A stretch of DNA of 64,000 nt. Origin: Sediminibacterium sp. C3 (GTDB lineage: Bacteria; Bacteroidota; Bacteroidia; Chitinophagales; Chitinophagaceae). Under the pieces are notes generated by a model that was given only the letters and a program-made list of their open reading frames with translations, had not been told where the DNA came from and made no database searches. Made by a program: the position numbers and the translations under genes. The DNA lies in the NCBI RefSeq assembly GCF_000508085.1, contig NZ_KI669560.1:3095476-3159475 (forward strand), in the 5' to 3' direction. Positions 48,001-54,983 of the stretch are shown here, in pieces. Positions within the stretch are counted from its first letter, which is position 1; every line of letters starts with the position of its first letter.

Positions 48001-48376
48001 CAATGATTTTATTATTCACCAGTTTGGTAACACCTCCTGCATTTTGCCAGTCAGAGCCCAATCCGATATTGCTGCTTTTAAAATCATTGTAATTGTTGTA
48101 AACCACAATATTTGCCCTTCTCTGCAATGAATATTCAATGAAGTTTTCAATGGACTTTAATTCTTCTTCAGCCACCTGGCTAACAAATTTTCCAAGTTCA
48201 ACACCCCCCTGTGTAATATAGGTATTGAAATTAGGCGACTGGTAAAATTTCCAGTTGAACTTCTGGTGCTGAATTCTGTTCTTGCCAAATTCAACGCTAT
48301 TTACCTGCGCCTTTAGTTCTGTTGAACCAAGGATTCCAAGAAAAAAAATGAGTTTACTGATTCTATTCAATTGCAT
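45008..48376 (-). CDS. Large exported protein: degenerate peptidase-MA-like domain, TolB-like propeller and BamA-like C-terminal beta-barrel
   Basis: About 1122 residues from the ATG at 48376 (MQLNRISKLIFFLGILGSTELKAQ is a signal peptide). Residues about 30-260 resemble a peptidase MA-type domain, with LPKWMVDGYVAYAG at the usual WxxEGxAxY place. However, the HExxH is replaced by REGIAKVL, so it is probably inactive. A TolB/WD40-like propeller follows (MAWDGKGTRLLVIYW, QITNDVYDDLDPTIV, GIIFASNRPG, FVSDENGIANRWAG). From about residue 740 a strand-rich Omp85-like barrel occurs: GGVDGWIGPKFN, FRLPLF, FLDLGTAWNG, GYGFGVRS, ending in an aromatic F. The role in the outer membrane is unknown. Confidence 0.75.
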   Translation of the reverse strand: MQLNRISKLIFFLGILGSTELKAQVNSVEFGKNRIQHQKFNWKFYQSPNFNTYITQGGVELGKFVSQVAEEELKSIENFIEYSLQRRANIVVYNNYNDFKSSNIGLGSDWQNAGGVTKLVNNKIIVYYNGNHNKLKNQIREGIAKVLTDNLLFGDDIGEFASNQALLDLPKWMVDGYVAYAGQSWSTEKDDELKSAILSGRYNSFYQFAFEKPVLAGHAFWNYIGEKYRKENITYLLYLARMYKNINNACLRICKKKFNEVLTDFMQFQQDRYIKDIRQRRNQLKGQLTVTEEIGKRDYFRFQANPNPRSNTYSVLEFKKGIYTVKLMENFYDEKVLLKSGVLTNGQDVNPNYPIMAWDGKGTRLLVIYWEKGKINMFVYDLIARYKRFKQTIDGFDQILDASFMLDANTLVLSAVKNGHADIYTYKIEEQKATQITNDVYDDLDPTIVSFPNRVGIIFASNRPGNNAPNKDTVLPSRYPFNIYMVDILNSSNEKQISQLTNVKMGNARYPMQYNTNHFTFVSDENGIANRWAGFFSTQRNGLDTLYYIGEEILRNPAPKEFDSTLMAWQKQEPDSVSYFQVYKDSTYTFPITNYQSSLLETRIAGNNGQVSEVRREGDFKFVYKLKVDEQALARRNVTARNTEYVKKILDEKKLATGKAIQYSNAKPANDTAKKVVVFQNEFADELPDTTVKINAAATPQQRQSSLTRSKLFDYRLKFSSDYLLGGFSNNVLINRYQPYAGGAGPIRLNNGNDFNFTFRVGVSDLMEDVKFVAGMRFGTSLSDKDLLLSFQNNRRKLDWGITYYRSNISNFYNIQVNNMLYTNLYQGNITYPINEVKSIRATIGLRSDRGVIKSFDNLAGQPNPIALAFKDTVSKYILSRLEYVHDNTINPTQNIWNGLRYKVYLDINMPTQKTALNNGKATMNFGFDGRYYHKIYRNFIWAGRVAADFSWGNQKLIYYLGGVDGWIGPKFNNGNQPAADQSYAFQSLAVNMRGYRQNIANGNNAFVINSEFRLPLFSTLFDRPINNAFLRNFQLVQFLDLGTAWNGKYNGIKRPGEVITNNQTPVVVKIDAGGLGPFAGGYGFGVRSTLLGYFMKFDAGWPMKGIFKGAPVYYFALGFDF

Positions 48377-48435
48377 ATCCGAACTTTGGTCTTTAAAATT
48401 AGTCATTTACCATTAAAAGCAGGTAAAATAGGTGT

Positions 48436-49074
48436 ATGTTAAAGGTTAAGGTTTTTACATTTAGTCCTATTCAGGAAAATACGTATGTACTTTACAATGA
48501 AGATAAAAAAGCCATCATCATTGATCCGGGCTGCTATTTTCCTGCAGAACAGGAACAATTGCTCCAATTTATTCAGTCAAATGATCTGGAAGTGGTTAAA
48601 TTGTTAAACACCCATTGTCATTTGGATCATGTTTTTGGAAACAAATGGGTTTATGACACTTTCAAAACGCCCTTGCATATTCATCCCGATGAAGAAGCCA
48701 TGCTAAAAATGGCACCTCTTTCCGGAGACAAATGGGGGCTTCCTTTTGAAAACTACCAAGGACCCTTGCAATTCCTGCATCCAGGAGATACTGTTTTGCT
48801 GGGAAATGATGCCTTGAAAGTGATTTTTGCTCCAGGACACTCCCCCGCCAGTATCTGCTTTTACAGTGAATCACAGACGTTTTTAATTGGAGGCGATGTA
48901 TTGTTCAGAGAAAGTATAGGAAGAACCGACTTGCCAGGAGGAAATCATGCATTGCTGCTGCAAAGCATAAGGAATAATTTGTTTGTTCTGCCAGATGAAG
49001 TTAAGGTTTTCCCAGGCCACGGATTAACCACCACCATCGGCTACGAAAAGAGAAATAACCCTTTTCTGCAATAA
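48436..49074 (+). CDS. MBL-fold metallo-hydrolase (glyoxalase II-like)
   Basis: A 212-residue metallo-beta-lactamase-fold hydrolase. The metal motif NTHCHLDH gives His60, His62, Asp64 and His65. FAPGHSPASICFY contributes the third-site His, GGDVLFRESIGRTDLPGG the bridging Asp, and VFPGHGLTTTIGYEK the last His. This pattern matches YcbL/glyoxalase-II-type single-domain hydrolases, common in Bacteroidota and active on thioesters such as hydroxyacylglutathione-like compounds. The natural substrate is unknown. Its stop is 7 bases from the convergent caspase-like gene. Confidence 0.92.
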   Translation: MLKVKVFTFSPIQENTYVLYNEDKKAIIIDPGCYFPAEQEQLLQFIQSNDLEVVKLLNTHCHLDHVFGNKWVYDTFKTPLHIHPDEEAMLKMAPLSGDKWGLPFENYQGPLQFLHPGDTVLLGNDALKVIFAPGHSPASICFYSESQTFLIGGDVLFRESIGRTDLPGGNHALLLQSIRNNLFVLPDEVKVFPGHGLTTTIGYEKRNNPFLQ

Positions 49075-49081
49075 ATCAGTA

Positions 49082-51250
49082 TTAAAACTCCTGTTGCATG
49101 GACGACTGGAATGCGGTAATGAAAATGGCGCCCAGATTCTTGTGTGGCGGAACGTAGTCATCAAATTTTTCTCTGGCACTTCCACTAAATCGTACAGCCA
49201 GATTATTCCACAAGTTGGGCCATTTTAAATTTTTCCCCAATCGGATATCTTCACTAATGACATTGATTAATCCCTGATTAATTACTCCGGTTCCAATTTG
49301 CTTGGAAGAAATAATATGTGCTCCCGGAGCAATTTGCAGCACTTCATTCAAACGCTGGTATCCTCCGCAACTGCCCAGTAATACCAGTTTTGCAGAAGAT
49401 GGCATTTTATGCACTGTCTGATTCAGATAATAACTATGCCCTCTGTGAATAACTACGCTGGGATGCAGTTGTTGCTCATTTAAATAGGCAATTAAACTAT
49501 CCTGAGACTGTGTATCCAGGTCTTCTGTTTCATCCAGCGGCAAATTGGCGAAAATGGTGATGGGAACTCCTTTTCGGGAACTCACTTCCACCCACTGAGA
49601 TTTTCTGGTAATTTTCCAATTAGGATTTCTGAACCTGTTTAAGAAGGCATTGAAAATAACCATCCCATCCTTGTCCCCGTAAAAAAATTGCTGCATAACC
49701 ACCCTTCCGTTAGACTCATCCTTTAACATCTGATTCGGCAACTCATATACTGGCATAATCCCCAGCTTTGCAGACAAATCAATTTTATTATTCGGTTCCA
49801 GAGAGGAAAAAATGGTCTCCAGTAATTCATAAATCACTTTACCCCTCTTGCTATTGATTTCAGTGCAACGATTTAATTCGGCGCGAACTTGATTCAGCAT
49901 TAATTTTTTCAGAGAAGGATTATAAATACTAGCATAAGAATCTGCCACGTCAACTGCATCTTCGAGTGAATTTGTTTTTTCTAACCCATTCACAAATCCC
50001 TTCATCAGCTTCTCCGCATCCTGCTTATCCATTTTGGCAAGAAAGTCGTCCAGTTTGTTATAGGCTGCTGCTATTTTTATGAACTTCTTGTAATAATCAT
50101 AATTTACCCATTTCAAAATAGAGTCTGCCCTTGGCACTTTCATTCCTGAAAAGATTCTTGGATAAACCCCGTTTACATAACTAGATGTATATAATTCTTC
50201 TTCCCCGGTTACGGCCAGGTAATACAATTCCTGCGGACTTAAACGACTAATGATTTTAAAACGGATTGCCGGATTATTTTCATCGTGCAAGGCATTAATT
50301 TCATTGATATAAAGCTCAATACCTTTTGATTTTAACTTGGCAATTAACACTTTGGCAGCCATAGGGGTATCTCCTGCCTGCATTCTGCTGGCATAGTCTA
50401 TGCGAGTCTTTACCAGCAAACTATAATATCCCGATGAAGTATCATTCCCCACAAAGCGGGTAATTGAATCCATTTTTAATTTACCTGTGTACAACTGATC
50501 TAAAAATGGAAAGTACATTCTTCCAGTACTGGTTAATGCCAGTTGCGCTACAATTTTTACAAAGGGATGATTCACCGATTGAATCTTTTTACCTAGTGGA
50601 TTCGGGGCTGCAGCATAACTATATAATTCTTCCGGATTTCTGAAAGCAGCCTGTATAATTAAGCTTTCAGCGGAAGCGGTAGCAGGGCTTTTAACAAGAA
50701 TGGGTAGTATTCTATCCGGATTTCTAATACATTGTTTAACTACAATACTGTCTTTTACCTCAATGATACCCACGTTCTTTACAAGTCCAATATTTTCGGC
50801 AAAAAGTCCTGCAGATTCCAGATCAAGAAACTGCATCAGAGGCGCGATTGACTCTCCTTTCAATTGCTTCTGCATAGCAGTCTGATAGGTTTCCAGTAGT
50901 TTTACAATAGAAGTAGGCGAGGGCCTGTTTACATTGCTATTGTTCAGGTAGCCGGTTAAAATTTCATTTACCCCTCTTAACCAGGTGTATTTTCCATTGT
51001 TGTCAATCAACTCGCTTTTTTCAATAAAACTTCTCAGCTGAAATATAATCTTATCTGCAGATCGCAGATCTTCCTCAGCTATAGGAACTATCCTGGCTGT
51101 ATTGGCACGGATGGCTTCCCATGATCTAACAATGTATTCGTGATGCAATTGCCTCATGGCCGGAATGGTAGGCATTGAGTCGGAATGCTGTCCAAAACCA
51201 CTATGAATACTGAACAAAAAGAAGCAAAAGAAGTAGAAATATTTATGCAT
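49082..51250 (-). CDS. Uncharacterised secreted protein with a caspase-like (clan CD type) C-terminal His/Cys motif pair
   Basis: I do not know this family. It has 722 residues from the ATG at 51250, chosen because it gives a signal peptide (MHKYFYFFCFFLFSIHSGFGQ). The first 520 residues are mostly helical with no recognised domain. Near the C-terminus a predicted beta strand ends in VVIHRGHSYYLN (His605) and, 23 residues on, another strand ends in KLVLLGSCGGYQRL (Cys628). Strand-His-Gly/Gly-His then strand-Cys at this spacing is the architecture of clan CD peptidases (caspase, separase, CHAT, gingipain). Later AHIISSKQIGTGVINQG fits the S1-pocket strand region. A protease activity is inferred only. 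A Pho-box-like motif precedes it on the same strand. Confidence 0.6.
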   Translation of the reverse strand: MHKYFYFFCFFLFSIHSGFGQHSDSMPTIPAMRQLHHEYIVRSWEAIRANTARIVPIAEEDLRSADKIIFQLRSFIEKSELIDNNGKYTWLRGVNEILTGYLNNSNVNRPSPTSIVKLLETYQTAMQKQLKGESIAPLMQFLDLESAGLFAENIGLVKNVGIIEVKDSIVVKQCIRNPDRILPILVKSPATASAESLIIQAAFRNPEELYSYAAAPNPLGKKIQSVNHPFVKIVAQLALTSTGRMYFPFLDQLYTGKLKMDSITRFVGNDTSSGYYSLLVKTRIDYASRMQAGDTPMAAKVLIAKLKSKGIELYINEINALHDENNPAIRFKIISRLSPQELYYLAVTGEEELYTSSYVNGVYPRIFSGMKVPRADSILKWVNYDYYKKFIKIAAAYNKLDDFLAKMDKQDAEKLMKGFVNGLEKTNSLEDAVDVADSYASIYNPSLKKLMLNQVRAELNRCTEINSKRGKVIYELLETIFSSLEPNNKIDLSAKLGIMPVYELPNQMLKDESNGRVVMQQFFYGDKDGMVIFNAFLNRFRNPNWKITRKSQWVEVSSRKGVPITIFANLPLDETEDLDTQSQDSLIAYLNEQQLHPSVVIHRGHSYYLNQTVHKMPSSAKLVLLGSCGGYQRLNEVLQIAPGAHIISSKQIGTGVINQGLINVISEDIRLGKNLKWPNLWNNLAVRFSGSAREKFDDYVPPHKNLGAIFITAFQSSMQQEF

Positions 51251-51278
51251 ATACACTGTAAAAATAGTCAATCAGTCA

Positions 51279-51296
51279 GTTAACAATTAGATAATA
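51279..51296 (-). promoter_or_regulatory. Pho-box-like operator upstream of the caspase-like gene
   Basis: On the minus strand this reads TATTATCTAATTGTTAAC and matches 17 of 18 bases with 53138-53155 before the DUF47-pit genes. It contains half-sites TTATC and TTAAC exactly 11 bases apart, the period expected for OmpR/PhoB-family binding. It lies 29-46 bases before the ATG at 51250, on the coding strand of that gene. Confidence 0.5.
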
Positions 51297-51327
51297 ATAC
51301 AAAATGCCATTTATGCCATGGAATGAA

Positions 51328-51355
51328 ATTAACTTTGTGTAAACAGAATGTTAAT
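51328..51355 (+). promoter_or_regulatory. Pho-box-like operator overlapping the phoB promoter
   Basis: Three direct repeats with an 11-base period: TTAAC (51329), TAAAC (51340), TTAAT (51351). The first 17 bases (ATTAACTTTGTGTAAAC) differ at only one position from 53150-53166 before DUF47-pit. TAACTTTG (51330-51337) also matches the -7 consensus, so the operator overlaps the core promoter. This position suits autorepression or tight autoregulation. Confidence 0.5.
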
Positions 51356-52036
51356 ATGGAAGTTAAGCCGAAACAGATTTTAATTGCGGACGACGAACCA
51401 GATATCCTAGAAATTATCCGCTATAATCTGGAAAAGGAAGGCTACGATGTGCATACGGCAAAGGACGGAAATGAAGCCATTGAGAAAGCCAAGCAGCTTT
51501 ATCCCGACCTGATTATATTAGATATCATGATGCCCAGAAAAAATGGGGTTGAAGTTTGCTCCATATTAAGAACCCAACCCAGCTTTCAGGATACTTTAAT
51601 TATTTTTTTAACGGCCATGAGCGACGAAAGCTCACAAATTAAAGGACTGGAAACCGGTGCAGACGATTATATCAGTAAACCCATCAGCCCTAAAGTGCTG
51701 GTTAGCAGAGTGAATGCATTGTTCAGAAGAGTGTCTACCAAAGAAGCAGGAAAAACCCTTCAGATTGGCAATATCAGTATAGATCCGGTTAAGTTTCTGG
51801 TAACCATCGATGGTAATGAAGTGGTACTGGCCAAGAAAGAATTCGAATTAATTTATCTGCTGGCTTCCAAGCCAGGCAGGGTTTTTTTAAGAAATGAAAT
51901 CCTTACTCAGGTTTGGGGCAATGAAGTAATTGTTGGCGACAGAACCATCGATGTACATGTTAGAAAAGTAAGACAGAAACTGGGCATAGACTGTATTACC
52001 ACAGTAAAAGGAGTGGGCTATAAATTTGAAATTTAA
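51356..52036 (+). CDS. PhoB-like response regulator (OmpR/PhoB family)
   Basis: A DNA-binding response regulator of 226 residues from the ATG at 51356 (MEVKPKQILIADDE). The earlier in-frame ATG at 51323 would put the operator inside the coding region, so it is not preferred. The receiver domain has acidic ADDEPD, phospho-acceptor Asp56 (LIILDIMMP), Thr (FLTAMSD) and Lys (DDYISKPISP). The winged-helix output domain contains KKEFELIYLLASKPGRVFLR and the recognition part VGDRTIDVHVRKVRQKLG. It is followed after 34 bases by a PhoR-like kinase, then by DUF47 and PiT, so phosphate control is likely. Confidence 0.88.
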   Translation: MEVKPKQILIADDEPDILEIIRYNLEKEGYDVHTAKDGNEAIEKAKQLYPDLIILDIMMPRKNGVEVCSILRTQPSFQDTLIIFLTAMSDESSQIKGLETGADDYISKPISPKVLVSRVNALFRRVSTKEAGKTLQIGNISIDPVKFLVTIDGNEVVLAKKEFELIYLLASKPGRVFLRNEILTQVWGNEVIVGDRTIDVHVRKVRQKLGIDCITTVKGVGYKFEI

Positions 52037-52070
52037 CAAAGCTTAAGTTTCAATTCAGTAATTTGCTTAC

Positions 52071-53114
52071 ATGCTGAACACCAAAAATCTCTCTCCCAAG
52101 CAGTTATCCGCATTTACTGCTGCCATACTGGCTATACCTATTTCATTAGGCATCTGGATAATACAACCTGATATTACCATTGCAATTGTATCCTTGATGG
52201 TCACTTTTCTGGGAAGTTATTTTTTAATTGGCTTTGTGCTTGAGTCATTTATTTACCGGAAAATCAAACTGATTTATAAATTTATTTATCAAACCAAAGC
52301 AAGCAAAAGAGAGGAGACATATTATAAATACATACTTCCGCAAAAAGGTATTGATGAAGTACGCGAAGACGTAGAAAAATGGGCAGAACAAAGGAGTGCA
52401 GAGATAGAACTATTGAAACAGAATGAAGTTTTCCGCAAAGAGTTTCTACAAAATCTGGCCCATGAATTTAAGACCCCCATTTTTGCTATTCAGGGTTACA
52501 TTGATACGCTTAGAGATGGGGCTATTGACAATAAAGAAGTTAGTTTGCGTTTTCTGGAAAACACTTCCAAGAACGTAACCAGAATGGTGAACCTGGTAAA
52601 AGACCTGGATGCTATTTCAAGACTGGAAACAGGGGAACAGCCTTTACACAAAGAATACTTTGTTATTCAGGAATTAATCAAAGAAATTTTTGAAACCCTA
52701 TCTATTAAAATTGATGCCAGAAAAATCAATGCCAGTATTAAAAAAGGCTGCGAATTTCCTATTACCGTATTTGCGGATAAAGAAAAAATAAGACAGGTTA
52801 TCAATAACCTGGTAGTAAATGCCATCAAGTACGGAAAAGAGAATGGCCAAATTATAGCCAGTGTGTATAAAACAGATGAGGAACATGTGCTGGTAGAATT
52901 AAGCGATGATGGAATTGGAATTGCTGAAGAGCACTTGCCCAGGGTTTTTGAGCGATTTTACAGAACCGACAGAGGCAGAAGCAGGGATGTGGGGGGAACC
53001 GGCCTGGGACTGGCCATTTGTAAACATATTATTGAGGCACACAATCAAACCATACATATTCGTTCTAAAATTGATGTGGGTACTACAGTAGGTTTCACAC
53101 TCTGTATTAAGTAA
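52071..53114 (+). CDS. PhoR-like membrane sensor histidine kinase
   Basis: A 347-residue kinase with two N-terminal membrane helices (about 17-33 and 39-59) and almost no periplasmic domain, as in Gram-negative PhoR proteins that sense through partner proteins. A short linker leads to the DHp domain, with His131 in LQNLAHEFKTPIFAIQGY. The HATPase domain has NNLVVNAIKYG, LSDDGIGIAEEHLPRVFERFYR and GGTGLGLAICKHI, all intact. No PAS domain is visible. Cognate to the regulator 34 bases upstream; both precede the phosphate-uptake genes. Confidence 0.87.
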   Translation: MLNTKNLSPKQLSAFTAAILAIPISLGIWIIQPDITIAIVSLMVTFLGSYFLIGFVLESFIYRKIKLIYKFIYQTKASKREETYYKYILPQKGIDEVREDVEKWAEQRSAEIELLKQNEVFRKEFLQNLAHEFKTPIFAIQGYIDTLRDGAIDNKEVSLRFLENTSKNVTRMVNLVKDLDAISRLETGEQPLHKEYFVIQELIKEIFETLSIKIDARKINASIKKGCEFPITVFADKEKIRQVINNLVVNAIKYGKENGQIIASVYKTDEEHVLVELSDDGIGIAEEHLPRVFERFYRTDRGRSRDVGGTGLGLAICKHIIEAHNQTIHIRSKIDVGTTVGFTLCIK

Positions 53115-53137
53115 ATACAAATTATATTTTATTTGTA

Positions 53138-53166
53138 TATTATCTAATTATTAACTTTTTGTAAAC
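53138..53166 (+). promoter_or_regulatory. Pho-box-like operator upstream of DUF47-pit
   Basis: Half-sites TTATC (53140), TTAAC (53151) and TAAAC (53162) are spaced exactly 11 bases. The left part matches the site at 51279-51296 (17/18) and the right part matches the phoB site (16/17). It ends 25 bases before the TACTTTTG -7 box and lies where an activator would sit; no -33 TTTG is visible at the correct spacing, consistent with activator dependence. Confidence 0.6.
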
Positions 53167-53191
53167 GAATGCCCCAACCTGCCCATTAAGG

Positions 53192-53199
53192 TACTTTTG
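53192..53199 (+). promoter_or_regulatory. Putative -7 promoter element for DUF47-pit
   Basis: TACTTTTG, 15 bases before the ATG at 53215, matches TAnnTTTG and repeats the octamer found before rsmA, icd and prfA. It is downstream of the Pho-box-like repeats. Confidence 0.5.
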
Positions 53200-53214
53200 C
53201 TGAAAATAAACACT

Positions 53215-53862
53215 ATGGGCATAAACAATATCGGCCGTTTTTTCATGCCAAAAAACCAGTTATTCTACGAGTTATTTGAAGACGTGGCAGAAAAAGTTCA
53301 CGAAATGGGTGGCAAACTAAAAGAAATGGTTAGCGAAGCAGACCAGGACAAAAGAAGAGCAATCCTTGCACAGATTGAAGACCTGGAACACAAGAACGAC
53401 GATAATACCCACAAAGTGTTTACAGAATTGGGCCGAAATTTTATTACTCCTTTCGACAGGGAAGATATCCACTATCTGGCAACTGCCTTGGATGATATTG
53501 CTGACTACATATTTGCCTCAGCTAAGAAAATAAATTTCTACAGTGTAAACCCTAACGATACAGGCATACAGAAAATGGCCGACTTGATACTCCAGGGCAC
53601 TATTGAAATTAAGAAAGCGGTAATGGGCTTGAGAGATATGAAGAATCTCAGAGAGATGACTGAAGCCATGGTAAAGGTAAACAGCATAGAAAACCAGGCA
53701 GATGACGTTTTTGATATGAGTATTGAAATGTTATTCCAGCAGGAAAACGATTTTAAGGAAGTAATCAAGAAAAGAGAAATCTATCAGGTTATGGAAATTG
53801 CAACGGACAAGTGCGAAGACGCAGCCAATGTAATTGAATCCATCATTATTAAATACGCCTAA
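53215..53862 (+). CDS. DUF47 family PhoU-like protein
   Basis: A 215-residue all-helical cytoplasmic protein from the ATG at 53215 (MGINNIGRFFMPKNQLF); the frame is open from 53197 but the -7 box overlaps that part. The PhoU-like helical bundle has DQDKRRAILAQIEDLEHKND, the conserved FITPFDREDIHYLATALDDIADYIF metal-binding style motif, and VNSIENQADDVFD. DUF47 proteins sit beside PiT transporters and are thought to control them, as PhoU does for Pst. The PiT gene follows after 18 bases. Confidence 0.92.
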   Translation: MGINNIGRFFMPKNQLFYELFEDVAEKVHEMGGKLKEMVSEADQDKRRAILAQIEDLEHKNDDNTHKVFTELGRNFITPFDREDIHYLATALDDIADYIFASAKKINFYSVNPNDTGIQKMADLILQGTIEIKKAVMGLRDMKNLREMTEAMVKVNSIENQADDVFDMSIEMLFQQENDFKEVIKKREIYQVMEIATDKCEDAANVIESIIIKYA

Positions 53863-53880
53863 GAGGCATTAAACATAGTT

Positions 53881-54924
53881 ATGTTTACACTATTAGTGAT
53901 CATTATTGTTTTGGCCTTTATTTTCGATTATATCAATGGATTTCATGACGCGGCCAATTCAATTGCAACCATCGTTTCCACCAAGGTATTAACGCCATTT
54001 CAGGCTGTACTATGGGCTGCGGTTTTTAACTTTGCAGCTTTCTTTATTTCCAAATACATTTTTAAAGAATTTGGCATTGGTAATACCGTTGCCAAATGGG
54101 TGAATGCTGAATTCATTACACTGGAAGTACTAATGGCGGGGATTATGGCCGCCATCACCTGGAACTTAATTACCTGGTGGTTTGGTATTCCTTCCAGTTC
54201 CTCGCACACACTAATGGGAGGCTTTATTGGAGCTGCTTTGGCGCATGCTGGTGGACTGAGTGGAGAAGCAGGAGATGTAATCAACTACGCTAAAGTAGTA
54301 CCCACATTCCTGTTCATCTTCTTCGCACCATTAATTGGTATGTTCATTGCATTTGTAATTACCATTATTATTGTGCATTTATGCAAACGATCGAATCCCT
54401 ATAAAGCAGAAAACTGGTTTAAAAAACTACAGTTGGTTTCTTCAGCTGCATTTAGTATCGGGCACGGAGGAAATGATGCCCAAAAAGTAATGGGAATTAT
54501 TGGGGCTGCCATCATTTTCTACGAAAAGAATGCGCATGGCGTAATCATGGACTTCAACACCTTCGTTACAGCTTATCCATGGGTTCCTTTCACCAGTTTC
54601 TTGTGTATCGGTCTTGGTACCTTAAGCGGGGGCTGGAAAATTGTAAAAACCATGGGTACTAAAATCACGAAGGTAACGCCATTAGAGGGTGTTGCTGCAG
54701 AAACTGCGGGTGCTATTACCTTATTCATGACAGAACACTTTAAGATTCCTGTATCTACTACACATACCATTACCGGTGCTATTATTGGGGTTGGAGCAAC
54801 CAAGAGATTAAGTGCTGTAAGATGGGGTGTAACTGTAAATCTTTTGTGGGCTTGGATTTTAACCATACCTATTTCCGCAATGATTGCCGGAATATTCTAT
54901 GCTATTATTAAATTGATCGTGTAA
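53881..54924 (+). CDS. pit: PiT-family inorganic phosphate transporter
   Basis: A low-affinity, cation-coupled phosphate transporter of 347 residues with ten or so membrane helices. The duplicated PiT signature is seen twice: GFHDAANSIATIVSTKVL (start) and GHGGNDAQKVMGIIGA (middle). PSSSSHTLMGGFIG and IPVSTTHTITGAIIGVG are the second paired repeat, which builds the phosphate and cation site. Co-transcribed with DUF47 (18 bases upstream) and placed after a PhoB/PhoR pair. A hairpin terminator lies downstream, just before galE. Confidence 0.95.
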   Translation: MFTLLVIIIVLAFIFDYINGFHDAANSIATIVSTKVLTPFQAVLWAAVFNFAAFFISKYIFKEFGIGNTVAKWVNAEFITLEVLMAGIMAAITWNLITWWFGIPSSSSHTLMGGFIGAALAHAGGLSGEAGDVINYAKVVPTFLFIFFAPLIGMFIAFVITIIIVHLCKRSNPYKAENWFKKLQLVSSAAFSIGHGGNDAQKVMGIIGAAIIFYEKNAHGVIMDFNTFVTAYPWVPFTSFLCIGLGTLSGGWKIVKTMGTKITKVTPLEGVAAETAGAITLFMTEHFKIPVSTTHTITGAIIGVGATKRLSAVRWGVTVNLLWAWILTIPISAMIAGIFYAIIKLIV

Positions 54925-54948
54925 AATAATCAGCCAAAGCAGCCAATT

Positions 54949-54983
54949 AGCGTATATTGCAGAAAACATTATACGCTTTTTTT
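54949..54983 (+). terminator. Rho-independent terminator abutting the galE start codon
   Basis: 8-bp stem AGCGTATA / TATACGCT with a 13-base loop, followed by a T-run that ends immediately before the galE ATG (54984). It terminates the pit transcript. Because it fills the whole immediate upstream region of galE, it may also act as an attenuator or galE may have a leader-less start. Confidence 0.75.
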
